Assembly (NCBI RefSeq): GCF_003952485.1 | Contig: NZ_CP034447.1 | Span: 3,610,501-3,674,500 of the forward strand | DNA length: 64,000 nucleotides | Reading direction: 5' to 3' | Source: Mesorhizobium sp. M1E.F.Ca.ET.045.02.1.1 | GTDB taxonomy: Bacteria; Pseudomonadota; Alphaproteobacteria; Rhizobiales; Rhizobiaceae | Shown here: in pieces, positions 28,531 to 38,099 of the stretch | Layout of the letters: each line of letters begins with the position of its first letter | Numbering within the stretch: the stretch's first letter is position 1 | Position numbers and translations under genes: made by a program | The notes under the pieces: generated by a model | What the model saw: only the letters and a program-made list of their open reading frames with translations | Databases searched by the model: none | Told to the model about the DNA's origin: nothing

Positions 28531-29080
28531 ATGCGTGCATTTTTTCGTTCGGTTGCTGCGATGATCGTGATGTCCGGCCTGGCAGGTTGCACCAGCATTT
28601 CTTACTACGCACAATCCTTGAAGGGTCACGTGGAGATCATGGCGGCGCGCCAGGATGTCGAAGAGCTGATCGACGATCCTTCGATCCCTGGGACATTACG
28701 CGCTCGAATGGAATCGGCGAGCGCCATCCGACAGTTTGCGATAGATGAACTAGCGCTTCCAGACAACAATAGCTACCGCAGCCATGTCAACGTTGGTCGG
28801 GACGCCGTGACATGGGCCGTCTTCGCAGCGTCGGAATTCTCGCTGACGCCACGAACATGGTGCTTTCCGGTGTTCGGATGCGTTCCGTACCGAGGATACT
28901 TCTCCAAAAGGTCTGCGATTGAAACCGCTGTCGCACTTCAGAGGCAGGGCCTGGACGTCTATCTGACGGGCATCACTGCATTTTGCACGCTTGGCTGGTC
29001 AAGTGACCCGCTGCTAAGCACCATGCTCAGCCAAGATGAAACGTATCTTGCAGGGCTCGTGTTCCATGAATTGGCCCACC
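28531..29080 (+). pseudogene. Truncated putative aminopeptidase lipoprotein (PF10023 type)
   Basis: From the ATG at 28531 the product begins with a lipoprotein signal, 'MSGLAGCTS', Cys at the lipobox. It continues as the putative aminopeptidase family: 'YYAQSLKGHVEIMAARQDVEELIDD', 'CFPVFGCVPYRGYFSK', 'ALQRQGLDVYLTGITAFCTLGW' and 'VFHELAHL' with the HExxH-like zinc motif. Family proteins normally run about 350 residues; here similarity ends right after the HELAH at about 29080, where sequence belonging to another gene on the minus strand starts. The open frame continues to 29205 in unrelated sequence. The gene was cut by a recombination junction. Confidence 0.8.
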
Positions 29081-29296
29081 TCACGTCACGCCGCGCTGCC
29101 GAAAATAAGCCTGCATCACCTTGCGGCTCGAACGGTTGTTCTGCGCCAGCCTGGTCGGATCGAGCACCGCCTGTTCTATCCCCTCTCGCGTCAGCGCCGC
29201 TTTGAGCGCCGCGATATTTGCATCGATGTCGGCATTGTTCGCCCGGAGCGATGCATAGATGCTGTCGGTCGCCTCGGCCACGGTCGGCTCGCTCAC
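29081..29296 (-). CDS. Small protein of unknown function at the recombination junction
   Basis: 71 residues from a GTG at 29296, with GAAGGAG eight bases before it, a better site than the longer frame offers. It is helical and rich in Ala, Asn and Arg ('YASLRANNADIDANIAALKAAL', 'NNRSSRKVMQAYFRQRG'). No family is recognised. Its stop lies at the point where the aminopeptidase sequence breaks off, so it came with the incoming DNA. Confidence 0.6.
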   Translation of the reverse strand: MSEPTVAEATDSIYASLRANNADIDANIAALKAALTREGIEQAVLDPTRLAQNNRSSRKVMQAYFRQRGVT

Positions 29297-29631
29297 GGGT
29301 GTACTCCTTCGGCTGTTCGGGCGGCGGCTTAACACAGATCAGCGGCTTCGCCATACCGATAAGACGGCTGATGGGCGGCAACAGTATCCCCTGGGACTTA
29401 AAAGGGATACCGATGACGCGCGCCAACGGCTCGCTGCTTTCGGGAAATGGTGTCGCCCGTGGTGAACGGCCGATATGGCGGCCCGTTACTGTCGCCTACC
29501 TGGGCCGGAACCAGACTCGCGGACTGTTTACGCCCATTGACTCCCGGAGGTCAGGCGCGCGACCCGGATCAGGATTCGGGCCAGTGCGGTCGTAGTGGGC
29601 AGGAGCAGCGAAAGAATCTTTTTTCGCTGAA
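29297..29631. other. Region without a convincing gene
   Basis: 335 bp between two minus-strand genes. Open frames here lack protein-like composition and ribosome sites. No hairpin or repeat stands out. It should contain the promoter of the small gene to its left. Confidence 0.35.
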
Positions 29632-30270
29632 TCAGCGCAGAAGTCCGTCACTCTCGAATTCGTCCCAGCCCTTCAGTTTCTGACGTGACACCTCGTCCCG
29701 AGTGCTGTCAGGCGCAGACGCGGCCCTGCGGCCGCTCTTTTGCGCACGCTTCAGGGCGGCCTTTCCGGCGGCCCGCCGCCTATTCTCTGCAGCAGCTATC
29801 GCGTCGTCCTCGCGCCAGACCGTAACCAAGTCGCGATCGAGCACGTCCTCGATGTGACGTGGGTCAAACACGTGAAAAGTTACCTTCCTTGCGCGACCAC
29901 GAAGTTTCACCGTACGTGTGCCTGTGCTTTGCAAGCGGCCGTCCTTGAGCCACCGGTGCCGCTCTGCCGAAGAGATCGTCAGGATGTCTTCGACTTCACG
30001 GGGAATTACGGGCAGGCCTTCGATGCCTTCCAGCGTTTTGGACACAATCGCCGACGCAGTCCGGAAATCGCCATAGGCGCCTTCCGGCATGCGCAAGGTG
30101 AGCACCCCGACCTCGATACCGAGCAGCTTTTTCGCCGCCAAAGGCAGGTGGGCTCGCACTTCGCGAACGATCCCTCTGGCTCGGACCGATGACCCAAGCG
30201 TGGCCGCAGACGGGAGCGTCCACCCTTCGATCAAATTCGCAGCTGCATCCATTTTCTGGCGTGTGGACAT
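29632..30270 (-). CDS. Conserved-looking island protein of unknown function
   Basis: 212 residues. The middle part, 'VEDILTISSAERHRWLKDGRLQSTGTRTVKLRGRARKVTFHVFDPRHIEDVLDRDLVTVWRE', reads as a winged-helix-like DNA-binding unit similar in layout to excisionase or MerR-type heads ('...R..WL..GRL...'). The C-terminal 50 residues are very basic (RRRAAGKAALKRAQKSGRR). It lies downstream of the second integrase gene on the same strand with a 280-bp gap. A role in element control is possible, but I do not recognise a family. Confidence 0.6.
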   Translation of the reverse strand: MSTRQKMDAAANLIEGWTLPSAATLGSSVRARGIVREVRAHLPLAAKKLLGIEVGVLTLRMPEGAYGDFRTASAIVSKTLEGIEGLPVIPREVEDILTISSAERHRWLKDGRLQSTGTRTVKLRGRARKVTFHVFDPRHIEDVLDRDLVTVWREDDAIAAAENRRRAAGKAALKRAQKSGRRAASAPDSTRDEVSRQKLKGWDEFESDGLLR

Positions 30271-30550
30271 GGGCCTTAGATATGTCTCCCATCATGTCGG
30301 CTTCAACAAGTGTGGAATCAGCTAGCGCGGCGCTCCGGCACTGGCCTTGAACCATGCCTTGTTCCAGCCCTCGCTAGATCGCAGCGCTCTCGGCCTTCGT
30401 CGGATCACCCATTCCGCCTTCAGGCCGCCAGGTTCCCCAGGGATGTCCGCTTCGGGAGAGCGGCAACGCAGGCCTCAACGGCCGCTATGCAGCGTAAACC
30501 GGACGTTCGCGATACGTGCCGGACAGCTGGCTGCCCGCATCTGATTGAGT

Positions 30551-31741
30551 TTACCCGCGCGTTCCGGCGTTCTCAATTTTTTCCAGATAATCTGCCCACC
30601 ACTGCATCATCTTGACGCGCTCTTCCCAGTGCTCCGCCCGGGCATAGGCGCGCCGAACGTCGTTATTTTCAATATGAGCCAGCTGTCGCTCTACGGCGTC
30701 TGGATGCCACTTGCCGCATTCGTTCAACAGAGTTGATGCCGTTGCTCGGAAGCCATGGGCCGTTGCTTCATTCTTGCTGAAACCCATGCGACGCAGGGCG
30801 GCGTTGAGTGTATTGTCGGAAATCGGACGAGAAGGCGATCGCACGCTTGGAAACAGCAGCGTCCCAGCGCCGGAGATTTTTTTAAGCTCGGCCAGGATAT
30901 CCAAAGCCTGCGTTGAAAGAGGAACGCGGTGCGGTCGTCGCATTTTCATTCGCGCTTCCGGGATAGTCCATACCGAACTTTCGAAGTCGAACTCCCCCCA
31001 TTCGGCAGCGCGAAGCTCACCGGGGCGGGGAAACAGCAGCGCCATCAACCTCAGAGCCGCTCGGGTTGCGGGCTGTCCGTCGAATGTCTCGATCGCACGC
31101 AGCAAGCCGCCGAATGCCTTCGGATCGGTAATGGCGGCACGCGGCGTGACCGTTGGCCTGATGAGAGCGCCCCTCAGCGCGGACGTGGGGTCAGTGTCGG
31201 CGCGTGCAGTGGCGATGGCGTATCGAAAGACGCTGCCAATGGTCGAGCGCAGCCGCCTGGCCGACTCGTATCGACCGCGCACCTCCACGCTACGAAGGGC
31301 AGCAAGGATAGTGGCCGCATCAATGTCCCGAATGCACTTGTGCCCACAGGTGAGATAGGCGAAGTCGAGTAGCCATTTGACCTTGGTGATAGTCCGGTCG
31401 GCACGTCCCTCTTTCTTCAGCTTGTCCACATATTCCTCGGCGATTGATCGAAAGCTGTCCTTTGCCGAACCGACCTTTCGCAACTTGCGTTCCTGCGCGG
31501 GATCGATGCCAGTGAGGAGGAGACGTTTGGCGTCATCGCGCGCCTTGCGTGCTTCGGCGAGCGAAATAAGGGGATAGCTGCCCAACGCCAGAAGCTTCTG
31601 CTTGCCGTCAAATCGATAGGCGAGGCGCCATAGGCGGGATCCGGTGGGCTGCACCCAGAGCTGGAGCCCGCCACCATCAGACAATTTCAATAGCTTGGAA
31701 GCAGGACGGGCATTTCGGCATTTCACGTCGGAAAGGGCCAT
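30551..31741 (-). CDS. P4-type tyrosine recombinase (DUF4102 N-terminus)
   Basis: 396 residues from the ATG at 31741, preceded by GGGAGG. The N-terminus 'LKLSDGGGLQLWVQPTGSRLWRLAYRFDGKQKLLALGSYPLISLAEARKARD' is the DUF4102 arm-binding domain of P4-like island integrases. Catalytic residues: first Arg in 'LFPRPGELRAAEW', 'AHGFRATASTLLNE' (HxxR), and 'RQLAHIENNDVRRAYARAEHWEER' with the Tyr. It lies 214 bp from the 3' end of tRNA-Phe, the expected target of such enzymes. Confidence 0.93.
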   Translation of the reverse strand: MALSDVKCRNARPASKLLKLSDGGGLQLWVQPTGSRLWRLAYRFDGKQKLLALGSYPLISLAEARKARDDAKRLLLTGIDPAQERKLRKVGSAKDSFRSIAEEYVDKLKKEGRADRTITKVKWLLDFAYLTCGHKCIRDIDAATILAALRSVEVRGRYESARRLRSTIGSVFRYAIATARADTDPTSALRGALIRPTVTPRAAITDPKAFGGLLRAIETFDGQPATRAALRLMALLFPRPGELRAAEWGEFDFESSVWTIPEARMKMRRPHRVPLSTQALDILAELKKISGAGTLLFPSVRSPSRPISDNTLNAALRRMGFSKNEATAHGFRATASTLLNECGKWHPDAVERQLAHIENNDVRRAYARAEHWEERVKMMQWWADYLEKIENAGTRG

Positions 31742-31955
31742 TTGTGGGACACCTCCCTTTGGCTGTTTCGATACCATCAGGATGTCCAGTACCAACGGAA
31801 ATACCAGCCCTCCGCCTCGTTAGACCAAATACGCCGAAATTCCATGAAACGCGCTCAATCGCGCCATCCTTCCCAAAAAGATGAACGATTTCAGTTGTTT
31901 GTGCAAACAGAAGCGTAGAAGATTCGGCGAAAGGGAGTGTCGGGAGAGGAGGGGA

Positions 31956-32031
<76 letters not shown>

Positions 32032-32243
32032 CTGGACCGGCTAGCGGGGTTCGCCCGCCGGGTTCACGAGAGCGCCGGATGGCGCCCCCCTGAAAGCGCG
32101 TGGGTTATAGCATGGGTATTCGGCCTGTCCAGAGCAATTCCAGGAAAAGTGCGTTGCGGTTTCCGGTCTGGAATTGCGTAAAAACAATCACTTAGCCTAA
32201 GTGCTGATTTCGCACGGAAAGGAAATGGCAAATTGCCGCGCGC

Positions 32244-32465
32244 TCACCCCTCGTCCTTGGGCGAGGAGCCTTGTTTCGAGCTGTCCTCTTCTTCTTCCTC
32301 GCCGTCGCGGCCGGGGATGACGTAGGCGCCCTTCAGCCAGCGATTGAGGTCGATGTCCTTGCAGCGCGCCGAGCAGAACGGATAATGCTCACGCGCGGAA
32401 GGCTTGCCGCATTCGGGGCAGGGCCGCTTCGGTCGCAGCGGCGTCACCTTGTCGTCAAGACTCAT
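32244..32465 (-). CDS. yacG: DNA gyrase inhibitor YacG
   Basis: 73 residues from the ATG at 32465. A four-cysteine zinc site is visible at C16, C19, C31 and C35 ('CPECG', 'CSARC'), followed by '[17 protein letters not shown]', all typical for YacG. The C-terminus is acidic (EEEEED). YacG binds GyrB and blocks DNA binding. It follows maf closely (13 bp), as in other alphaproteobacteria. Confidence 0.93.
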   Translation of the reverse strand: MSLDDKVTPLRPKRPCPECGKPSAREHYPFCSARCKDIDLNRWLKGAYVIPGRDGEEEEEDSSKQGSSPKDEG

Positions 32466-32478
32466 GGGTCGTCCATCC

Positions 32479-33105
32479 TCAAGGACGCGCGACGTGCCAG
32501 TTCCGGTGCGCCTTGAAACCCTCGCCGGAAAGCAGCGCCACGCTTTCATAGAGCGGCAGGCCGACCACGTTGGTGTAGGAGCCGACCAGCTTGACGACGA
32601 AGGAGCCGGCCAACCCTTGCACGGCGTAGCCGCCGGCCTTGCCGCGCCATTCGCCCGACGCGATATAGGCGTCGATCTCCTCGCGCGGCAGCCGTTTGAA
32701 GCGAACCCTGGTCTCAACCAGCCGCTGCCTGAGCTTGCCGCCCGGCGTTATCAGGCAGATGCCGGAATAGACGCGGTGCGAGCGGCCGGAAAGCAGGCCG
32801 AGGCAGTTCACGGCGTCGTCGATCGTATCGGCCTTGGGCAGGATGCGCCGCCCGACCGCCACCACCGTGTCGGCGGCGAGGATGAAGGCCGGCGCATGAT
32901 CTTCCTCGCTTTTCAACGAGGTGAGCGCCTTCTCGGCCTTCTCCTTGGCGAGCCGCTTTGCCAGCGAGCGCGGATGTTCGGCGCGCAGCGGCGTCTCGTC
33001 GACATCGGCGGGCAAAATGCGGTCCGGCTCGATGCCGGCCTGCTGCAACAGCTCAATGCGACGCGGCGAACCCGAGGCAAGCACGAGCTTCTGCAGGATG
33101 CTCAT
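32479..33105 (-). CDS. maf: Maf-family nucleotide pyrophosphatase
   Basis: 208 residues. '[18 protein letters not shown]' is the Maf/YhdE signature. '[39 protein letters not shown]' and '[16 protein letters not shown]' carry the conserved Asp, Lys and Gly-rich motifs. Maf enzymes hydrolyse non-canonical or some canonical nucleoside triphosphates to monophosphates. It sits between infA and yacG, the usual rhizobial order. Confidence 0.95.
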   Translation of the reverse strand: MSILQKLVLASGSPRRIELLQQAGIEPDRILPADVDETPLRAEHPRSLAKRLAKEKAEKALTSLKSEEDHAPAFILAADTVVAVGRRILPKADTIDDAVNCLGLLSGRSHRVYSGICLITPGGKLRQRLVETRVRFKRLPREEIDAYIASGEWRGKAGGYAVQGLAGSFVVKLVGSYTNVVGLPLYESVALLSGEGFKAHRNWHVARP

Positions 33106-33124
33106 CGCCGTTCGCGCCAGACTG

Positions 33125-33343
33125 TTACTTGAAACGATAGGTGATGCGGCCCTTGGTCAGGTCATAAGGCGTCATCTCGACCAGGACCTTGTCGCCGGTC
33201 AGCACGCGGATGCGGTTCTTGCGCATGCGGCCGGCCGTGTGAGCGATGATCTCGTGTTCGTTTTCGAGCTTCACCCTAAACATCGCGTTGGGCAGCAGTT
33301 CCGTGACCACACCTGGAAACTCGAGGACTTCTTCCTTCGGCAT
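33125..33343 (-). CDS. infA: Translation initiation factor IF-1
   Basis: 72 residues, the exact usual length. '[23 protein letters not shown]', '[20 protein letters not shown]' and '[13 protein letters not shown]' form the S1-type OB fold of IF-1. It binds the ribosomal A site during initiation. It precedes maf by 19 bp. Confidence 0.98.
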
Positions 33344-33379
33344 TCGATACCTTTGCTTGGATGGCGGTTCCGGCGCCTA

Positions 33380-33428
33380 GAGCATGATGCCGAAAAGTGT
33401 CAAGCGGTTTTCGGATGACATCATGCTC
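33380..33428. repeat. Dispersed palindromic element (AGCATGATGCCGAAAA type)
   Basis: Imperfect palindrome with arms GAGCATGATG-CCGAAAAGTG and GGTTTTCGG-CATCATGCTC. The same family is at 34064-34212 and 36524-36571. It lies just upstream of infA on the minus strand. Confidence 0.8.
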
Positions 33429-33440
33429 TACTTCTTTGAT

Positions 33441-33608
33441 CCGGAGTCGGATGATTTCCGGCCTAACAGACCGGAAATCATCCGACTCCGGCCGGAATTT
33501 GCGGCGGAACCTATATGATAATCGCCCGCTTGTGAACATGCTTAGAACCTTTCCGGCCTGGATAGAATCGGCACCTTCGGCAGAACGGCTCAATCCAGGC
33601 CGGAAAGG
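33441..33608. repeat. Two strong intergenic hairpins between the phosphatase gene and infA
   Basis: A perfect 21-bp inverted repeat, CCGGAGTCGGATGATTTCCGG at 33441-33461 and its complement at 33471-33491, has a 9-base loop. A second 15-bp one, CCTTTCCGGCCTGGA at 33548-33562 with its complement at 33594-33608, has a 31-base loop. Both differ from the AGCATGAT family. Read towards infA they are not followed by T runs, so they may be processing or stability structures, or other repeat types. Confidence 0.65.
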
Positions 33609-33629
33609 CTCCTAATCGGCGCCGCGTTT

Positions 33630-34061
33630 TCACTCCGGCGGCGCGAAACGCTTGGCAATACGCGCCTTCAACCGCTCGCGCACATCGCGGTAGGCGGCCA
33701 TGATATGCTCGCGCGTGCCGCCGGTGTCGGTCGGATCGGGCATCGGCCAGTATTCGACCTCGACGGCGAGCGAGCGGGTGAGCTCGAGCGCGGCGTGGTG
33801 CGCTTCCGGCGCCAGCGTCACGATCAGATCGAAATAATCGTCCTCCAGCTCGTCGAGCGTTCTCGGCTGCCGCTCGCCGAGCGTCAGACCCTCTTCGGCA
33901 AGCACGGCATCGACGAAGGGATCGCGCTCGCCGCTGCGCACGCCGGCCGAAGCGACGAAAGTGGTGGTCGGCAGGAACCGTCGCGCCAGCTGTTCTGCCA
34001 TCGGCGAGCGCACGGCGTTCAAGCCGCACACAAACAGGATCGAATGCGGAAGCGCGGCCAC
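33630..34061 (-). CDS. Low molecular weight phosphotyrosine phosphatase-like protein
   Basis: 143 residues from a GTG at 34061. 'LFVCGLNAVRSPMAEQLA' gives the CX5R phosphate loop with Cys12 and Arg18, and 'MPDPTDTGG' holds the general acid Asp. Family members are low-Mr protein tyrosine phosphatases or arsenate reductase relatives. It belongs to the conserved infA-maf-yacG group. A palindromic repeat ends two bases before the GTG, and no ribosome site is seen, which is odd. Confidence 0.85.
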   Translation of the reverse strand: MAALPHSILFVCGLNAVRSPMAEQLARRFLPTTTFVASAGVRSGERDPFVDAVLAEEGLTLGERQPRTLDELEDDYFDLIVTLAPEAHHAALELTRSLAVEVEYWPMPDPTDTGGTREHIMAAYRDVRERLKARIAKRFAPPE

Positions 34062-34063
34062 TA

Positions 34064-34212
34064 GAGCATGATCCCGAACCGGAGGTCAGCGAATGCAAAA
34101 AGTGGGAACCGGTTTTCGGAGAAGATCATGCTCCGGCAAAAGAGCATGATCCCGAACCGGAGGTCAGCGAACGCAAAAAGTGGGAACCGGTTTTCGAAGA
34201 AGATCAGGCTCC
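34064..34212. repeat. Two tandem copies of the AGCATGATCCCGAA palindromic element
   Basis: Copies at about 34064-34131 and 34145-34212 are nearly identical: AGAGCATGATCCCGAACCGGAGGTCAGCGAA-GCAAAAAGTGGGAACCGGTTTTCG-AGAAGATCA-GCTCC. The copies fill the gap between the UPF0262 and phosphatase genes. Confidence 0.85.
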
Positions 34213-34260
34213 AACAAAGAGTTAGATCAGGATGGCGATTCAACGAAACGTCATCCTGAT

Positions 34261-34746
34261 CTAGCCCCGCCAGTGCAGCACGCAGACCAGCGTGAACAGC
34301 CGGCGCGCCGTGTCGAAGTCGATCTCGATCTTGCCGGCAAGCCGGTCCATCAGCGTCTGCGATCCCTCGTTGTGCAGGCCGCGCCGACCCATGTCGATCG
34401 CCTCGATATGGCTGGGCGTCGAGGAGCGGATGGCCTCATAGTAGCTTTCGCAAATCAGATAGTAGTCCTTGACGATGCGCCTCAGCGGCGTCAGCGACAG
34501 GATGTGGGTGACCACGTCGGCGCCATTCTCGCGGCTGACGGCGAACACCAGGCGCTGCTCGGCCAGCGACAGCTTCAGCCTGTACGGGCCGGCGCCATCG
34601 TCATTGACCGGCCGAAAACTGTTTTCCTCGATGAGGTCGAAGATCGCCACCGCGCGCTCGTGCTCGACATCGGGCGTCGAACGGCCGATCGTGTCGTCGA
34701 GCTCGACGTCGATCAGCCTGTCGCGGTTCTGGTGGTGGCCGGACAT
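34261..34746 (-). CDS. UPF0262 family protein
   Basis: 161 residues. '[34 protein letters not shown]', '[18 protein letters not shown]', '[24 protein letters not shown]' and '[16 protein letters not shown]' match UPF0262, a family restricted mostly to alphaproteobacteria and of unknown function. Its start lies 2 bases after the hisD stop, so the two are co-transcribed and probably coupled. Confidence 0.92.
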   Translation of the reverse strand: MSGHHQNRDRLIDVELDDTIGRSTPDVEHERAVAIFDLIEENSFRPVNDDGAGPYRLKLSLAEQRLVFAVSRENGADVVTHILSLTPLRRIVKDYYLICESYYEAIRSSTPSHIEAIDMGRRGLHNEGSQTLMDRLAGKIEIDFDTARRLFTLVCVLHWRG

Positions 34747-34748
34747 CG

Positions 34749-36041
34749 CTACATGTTCAGCCGGATCGCTACGGAGCGTGCGTGCGCGTCGAGCCCTTCC
34801 GCCCTGGCAAGCGCGATCGCCGCCGGCGCCAATGCCTTGAGCTGTTCCGGCCCGAGCTTCAGGATCGACGTGCGCTTGACGAAATCAAGCACGGACAGGC
34901 CCGAGGAGAAGCGCGCCGAGCGCGCCGTCGGCAAGACGTGGTTGGAGCCGCCCACATAGTCGCCGATGACTTCCGGCGTGTGGCGGCCGACAAACACGGC
35001 GCCGGCATTGCGCATTCTGGCGAGAAAGCTTTCGGCGTCGTCGAAGGCGAGCTCGACATGTTCGGCCGCGATGCGGTCGACCAGCGGCAGCGAGGCTTCG
35101 ATGCTCGGCACCAGAATGACGGCGCCGAAATCGCGCCAGCTCGCGGCGGCCGTCTCGGCGCGCGGCAGGGTCTTGAGCTGGCGCTCGACCGCTTGCTCCA
35201 CCGCCTGGCCAAACGCGGCATTGTCGGTGACAAGGATCGATTGCGCCGACGCGTCATGCTCTGCCTGGGCGAGCAGGTCGGCTGCGATCCAGTCCGGATC
35301 GTTGTCCTTGTCGGCCACGACCAGCACTTCCGACGGCCCGGCGATCATGTCGATGCCGACGGTGCCGAACACCTGGCGCTTGGCCGCCGCGACATAGGCG
35401 TTGCCCGGCCCGACGATCTTGGCGACCGGCCTGATCGTCTCGGTGCCGTAGGCGAGCGCGGCGACGGCTTGAGCGCCGCCGACGCGGTAGATCTCCGACA
35501 CGCCGGCGAGGTCGGCCGCCACCAGAACCAGCGGATTGATGACGCCGCCAGAGGCCGGCACCACGATCACGATGCGCTCGACGCCGGCGACTTTCGCCGG
35601 CACGGCATTCATCAGCACCGAACTTGGATAGCTCGCCGTGCCGCCCGGCACATAGAGGCCGACGGCCTCGATCGCCGTCCAGCGCGAGCCGAGCTCGACG
35701 CCGGCGGCGTCCGTGTAGCGGTCGTCCTTCGGCTTCTGCCGCTCGTGATGGGAGCGGATGCGGTCGCGCGCGAATTTGAGCGCCTCGACGGTGGCCGGGT
35801 CGGCCGCGGCAAAGGCCCTGGCGATATCGTCCTTCGAAACGGCGATGCCGAGCTTGCCGAGATCGGCCTTGTCGAATTTCAGCGTGTAGTCGGTGAGAGC
35901 CTTGTCGCCCTCGGCGCGCACGCGCGCGATGATGTCGCGCACCACCGCCTCGACATCGGCCGACACTTCACGCTTGGTCGAAAGAAAGGCGGTGAAGCGT
36001 TGGTCGAAATCGGCGTCCTGCTGGTTGAGCGTTATGGCCAT
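34749..36041 (-). CDS. hisD: Histidinol dehydrogenase
   Basis: 430 residues from the ATG at 36041. Upstream in-frame codons to 36119 have no fitting start. '[27 protein letters not shown]' is the glycine-rich motif, '[15 protein letters not shown]' the conserved active-site region, and '[14 protein letters not shown]' and '[25 protein letters not shown]' complete it with the zinc-binding His and Asp. It oxidises L-histidinol twice to L-histidine, the last step of histidine synthesis. It is separated from DUF2948 by 5 bases. Confidence 0.97.
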   Translation of the reverse strand: MAITLNQQDADFDQRFTAFLSTKREVSADVEAVVRDIIARVRAEGDKALTDYTLKFDKADLGKLGIAVSKDDIARAFAAADPATVEALKFARDRIRSHHERQKPKDDRYTDAAGVELGSRWTAIEAVGLYVPGGTASYPSSVLMNAVPAKVAGVERIVIVVPASGGVINPLVLVAADLAGVSEIYRVGGAQAVAALAYGTETIRPVAKIVGPGNAYVAAAKRQVFGTVGIDMIAGPSEVLVVADKDNDPDWIAADLLAQAEHDASAQSILVTDNAAFGQAVEQAVERQLKTLPRAETAAASWRDFGAVILVPSIEASLPLVDRIAAEHVELAFDDAESFLARMRNAGAVFVGRHTPEVIGDYVGGSNHVLPTARSARFSSGLSVLDFVKRTSILKLGPEQLKALAPAAIALARAEGLDAHARSVAIRLNM

Positions 36042-36046
36042 GGCGC

Positions 36047-36481
36047 CTAGCTCCTGTGCACGGGACGCGATGCGGCTTCCCAGGAGCCGCCGACATCGGC
36101 GAGCCGCGCCTCGATGCACTCGACGTCGAGCATGATCGTGCCGCCTCCCGAAAACACCAGCTCGATGATACCGGCCGGCTTGCTGATCGCAACGAAGCTG
36201 ATCGCCAGCAGCGAAAGCACCTCGGCCGGCTTGTCGCGCGCGATGCCGCTGGTCTTGGCGCCGAGCACGCGGTCGAAATGCAGAACGCTCTGCCGCCGCT
36301 CATTGTGCTGGCGCAAGAAGCCGGGCTTCGCCTCCCAGACGAAACGGTTCATGGTCAGCACGAAGCGCTTGGCCGCCGGCAGGTATTCGAGGTCTGAGAC
36401 CTTCATCACGGCGTCCTGGACATGGGCCGAGACGATGCTCAGGTCCTGGTCGTCGAGCGCGATGAGCTTGAGAGCGGCCAT
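36047..36481 (-). CDS. DUF2948 family protein
   Basis: 144 residues. 'LKLIALDDQDLSIVSAHVQDAVMKVSDLEYLPAAKRFVLTMNRFVWE' and the end 'IMLDVECIEARLADVGGSWEA' match DUF2948, a small family found next to hisD and murA in rhizobia. No catalytic motif. Function unknown. It is first gene of the DUF2948-hisD-UPF0262 group. Confidence 0.9.
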   Translation of the reverse strand: MAALKLIALDDQDLSIVSAHVQDAVMKVSDLEYLPAAKRFVLTMNRFVWEAKPGFLRQHNERRQSVLHFDRVLGAKTSGIARDKPAEVLSLLAISFVAISKPAGIIELVFSGGGTIMLDVECIEARLADVGGSWEAASRPVHRS

Positions 36482-36523
36482 GCGGTATGCGCACCTGAAG
36501 GTTGATGGTTCAGCCCTCTGTTA

Positions 36524-36571
36524 GAACATGATCCCGAAAAGTGGAAACCGGTTTTCGGCAAAGGTCATGCC
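36524..36571. repeat. Dispersed palindromic element (AACATGATCCCGAAAA type)
   Basis: Arms AGAACATGATCCCGAAAAGTGG and CCGGTTTTCGGCAAAGGTCATGC form an imperfect palindrome of the same family as 33380-33428. It lies between murA and DUF2948. Confidence 0.75.
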
Positions 36572-36663
36572 CAAACAGAGACTGGAGCGGGATTGAACCC
36601 GGTTAGATCGAGTCCAACCACGCTCTAGTGGGTCTTTCCGCTCTGCGCAACCGAGGCGCTTTG

Positions 36664-37956
36664 TCAGCCTGAAATCCGCTCGATCACCGCGCCGCAGCCG
36701 GAAAGCTTCTCCTCCAGCCGCTCGAAGCCGCGATCGAGGTGGTAGACGCGGTTGACGGTGGTCTCGCCTTCGGCGGCAAGGCCGGCAATCACCAGCGAAA
36801 CCGAGGCGCGCAGGTCGGTCGCCATGACCGGTGCGCCCTTGAGCCTGGTGACGCCGTCGACGATCGCCGTCTGGCCGGAGAGCGTGATGTGGGCGCCAAG
36901 GCGGGCAAGCTCCTGCACATGCATGAAGCGGTTCTCGAAGATCGTCTCGGTGATGCGAGACTTGCCCTTGGCCATCGTCATCAGCCCCATGAACTGCGCC
37001 TGCAGGTCGGTCGGGAAGGCCGGGAAGGGCGCCGTCGTCACGTCGACCGGCACAATGCCGGCGCCGTTGCGCTTGACGCGGATACCCTCGTTTGTGGGCG
37101 TGATCTCGGCGCCGGTCTCGACAAGAACGTCGAGCGCTGTCTGCAACAGGTCGGGTCGCGCGCCTTCCAGCATCACGTCGCCACCGGTCATCGCCACCGC
37201 CATGGCATAGGTGCCGGTCTCGATGCGGTCGGGGATGACGCGGATGCGGGCGCCGGACAGCGCCTCGACGCCCTCGATGGTGATGGTGGAGGTGCCTGCG
37301 CCATGGATCTTGGCGCCCATGGCGATGAGGCATTCGGCGAGGTTGACGATCTCCGGCTCGCGCGCGGCGTTTTCGAGCACCGTCTCGCCCTTGGCGAGCG
37401 AGGCCGCCATCATCAGCACATGCGTGGCGCCGACCGACACTTTCGGGAACACATAGCGATTGCCGTGGAGACGGCCATTCTTCGTCTTGGCGATGACGTA
37501 GCCGTTGTCGACGTCGAGCTCTGCGTCCAGCGCCTGCAGGCCCTCGAGGAACAGGTCGACCGGACGCGTGCCGATGGCGCAGCCGCCTGGCAGCGACACC
37601 TTGGCCTCGCCCATGCGGGCAAGCAGCGGCCCGATGACCCAGAAGGAGGCGCGCATCTTCGACACCAGCTCGTAGGGTGCGGTGGTGTCGACGATGTTGC
37701 GGGCGGAAAAATTGATGGTGCGCGAATAGCCTTTCTGCTGGCTCTCGCGCCGACCGTTGACGGAATAGTCGACGCCGTGATTGCCGAGGATGCGGATCAG
37801 TTGCTCGACATCGGCCAGATGCGGCACGTTCTCCAGCGTCAGCGTGTCGTCGGTGAGCAGCGAGGCGATCATCAGCGGCAGCGCCGCGTTCTTGGCGCCC
37901 GAGATCGGAATGGTACCGGCAAGCTTATTGCCGCCGACAATTCTGATGCGATCCAT
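36664..37956 (-). CDS. murA: UDP-N-acetylglucosamine 1-carboxyvinyltransferase
   Basis: 430 residues from the ATG at 37956. '[27 protein letters not shown]' is the MurA N-terminal motif with the conserved Lys and Asn, and '[20 protein letters not shown]' holds the catalytic Cys126. '[16 protein letters not shown]' and '[24 protein letters not shown]' are also typical. It transfers enolpyruvate from PEP to UDP-GlcNAc, the first step of peptidoglycan precursor synthesis in the cytoplasm. Confidence 0.97.
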   Translation of the reverse strand: MDRIRIVGGNKLAGTIPISGAKNAALPLMIASLLTDDTLTLENVPHLADVEQLIRILGNHGVDYSVNGRRESQQKGYSRTINFSARNIVDTTAPYELVSKMRASFWVIGPLLARMGEAKVSLPGGCAIGTRPVDLFLEGLQALDAELDVDNGYVIAKTKNGRLHGNRYVFPKVSVGATHVLMMAASLAKGETVLENAAREPEIVNLAECLIAMGAKIHGAGTSTITIEGVEALSGARIRVIPDRIETGTYAMAVAMTGGDVMLEGARPDLLQTALDVLVETGAEITPTNEGIRVKRNGAGIVPVDVTTAPFPAFPTDLQAQFMGLMTMAKGKSRITETIFENRFMHVQELARLGAHITLSGQTAIVDGVTRLKGAPVMATDLRASVSLVIAGLAAEGETTVNRVYHLDRGFERLEEKLSGCGAVIERISG

Positions 37957-38099
37957 GAGAGAAACGTCCCCTCGGCCCGGACGGGCCGCTTTCAATCGGT
38001 TGAGTATGTCCGGCTCTAGACTATTGGCCGGCTTGGTTCAAGAAATAGGATTTCCCCACCTGTGGACCAAGTGTGGTCGGCCACTGTGGCTGATTTGGG

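Larger units (their letters stand above)
5353..31955. mobile_element. Accessory region (genomic island or two abutting islands) between tRNA(CAU) and tRNA-Phe
   Basis: The segment starts at the 3' end of tRNA(CAU) and ends at the 3' end of tRNA-Phe (minus strand). Each tRNA 3' end faces a tyrosine recombinase gene, at 5459-6649 and 30551-31741. The cargo is mostly defence-type genes plus an insertion sequence and broken genes, while both flanks are ordinary core genes. Two recombinases of different type suggest two insertions. I could not find the distal copy of either tRNA 3' end by eye, so the inner boundary is not set. Confidence 0.7.

Noticed and set aside
34782..36050. Long plus-strand open frame opposite hisD, and a similar one at 36739-38019 opposite murA
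   Set aside because: hisD and murA are certain; these frames are antisense shadows.
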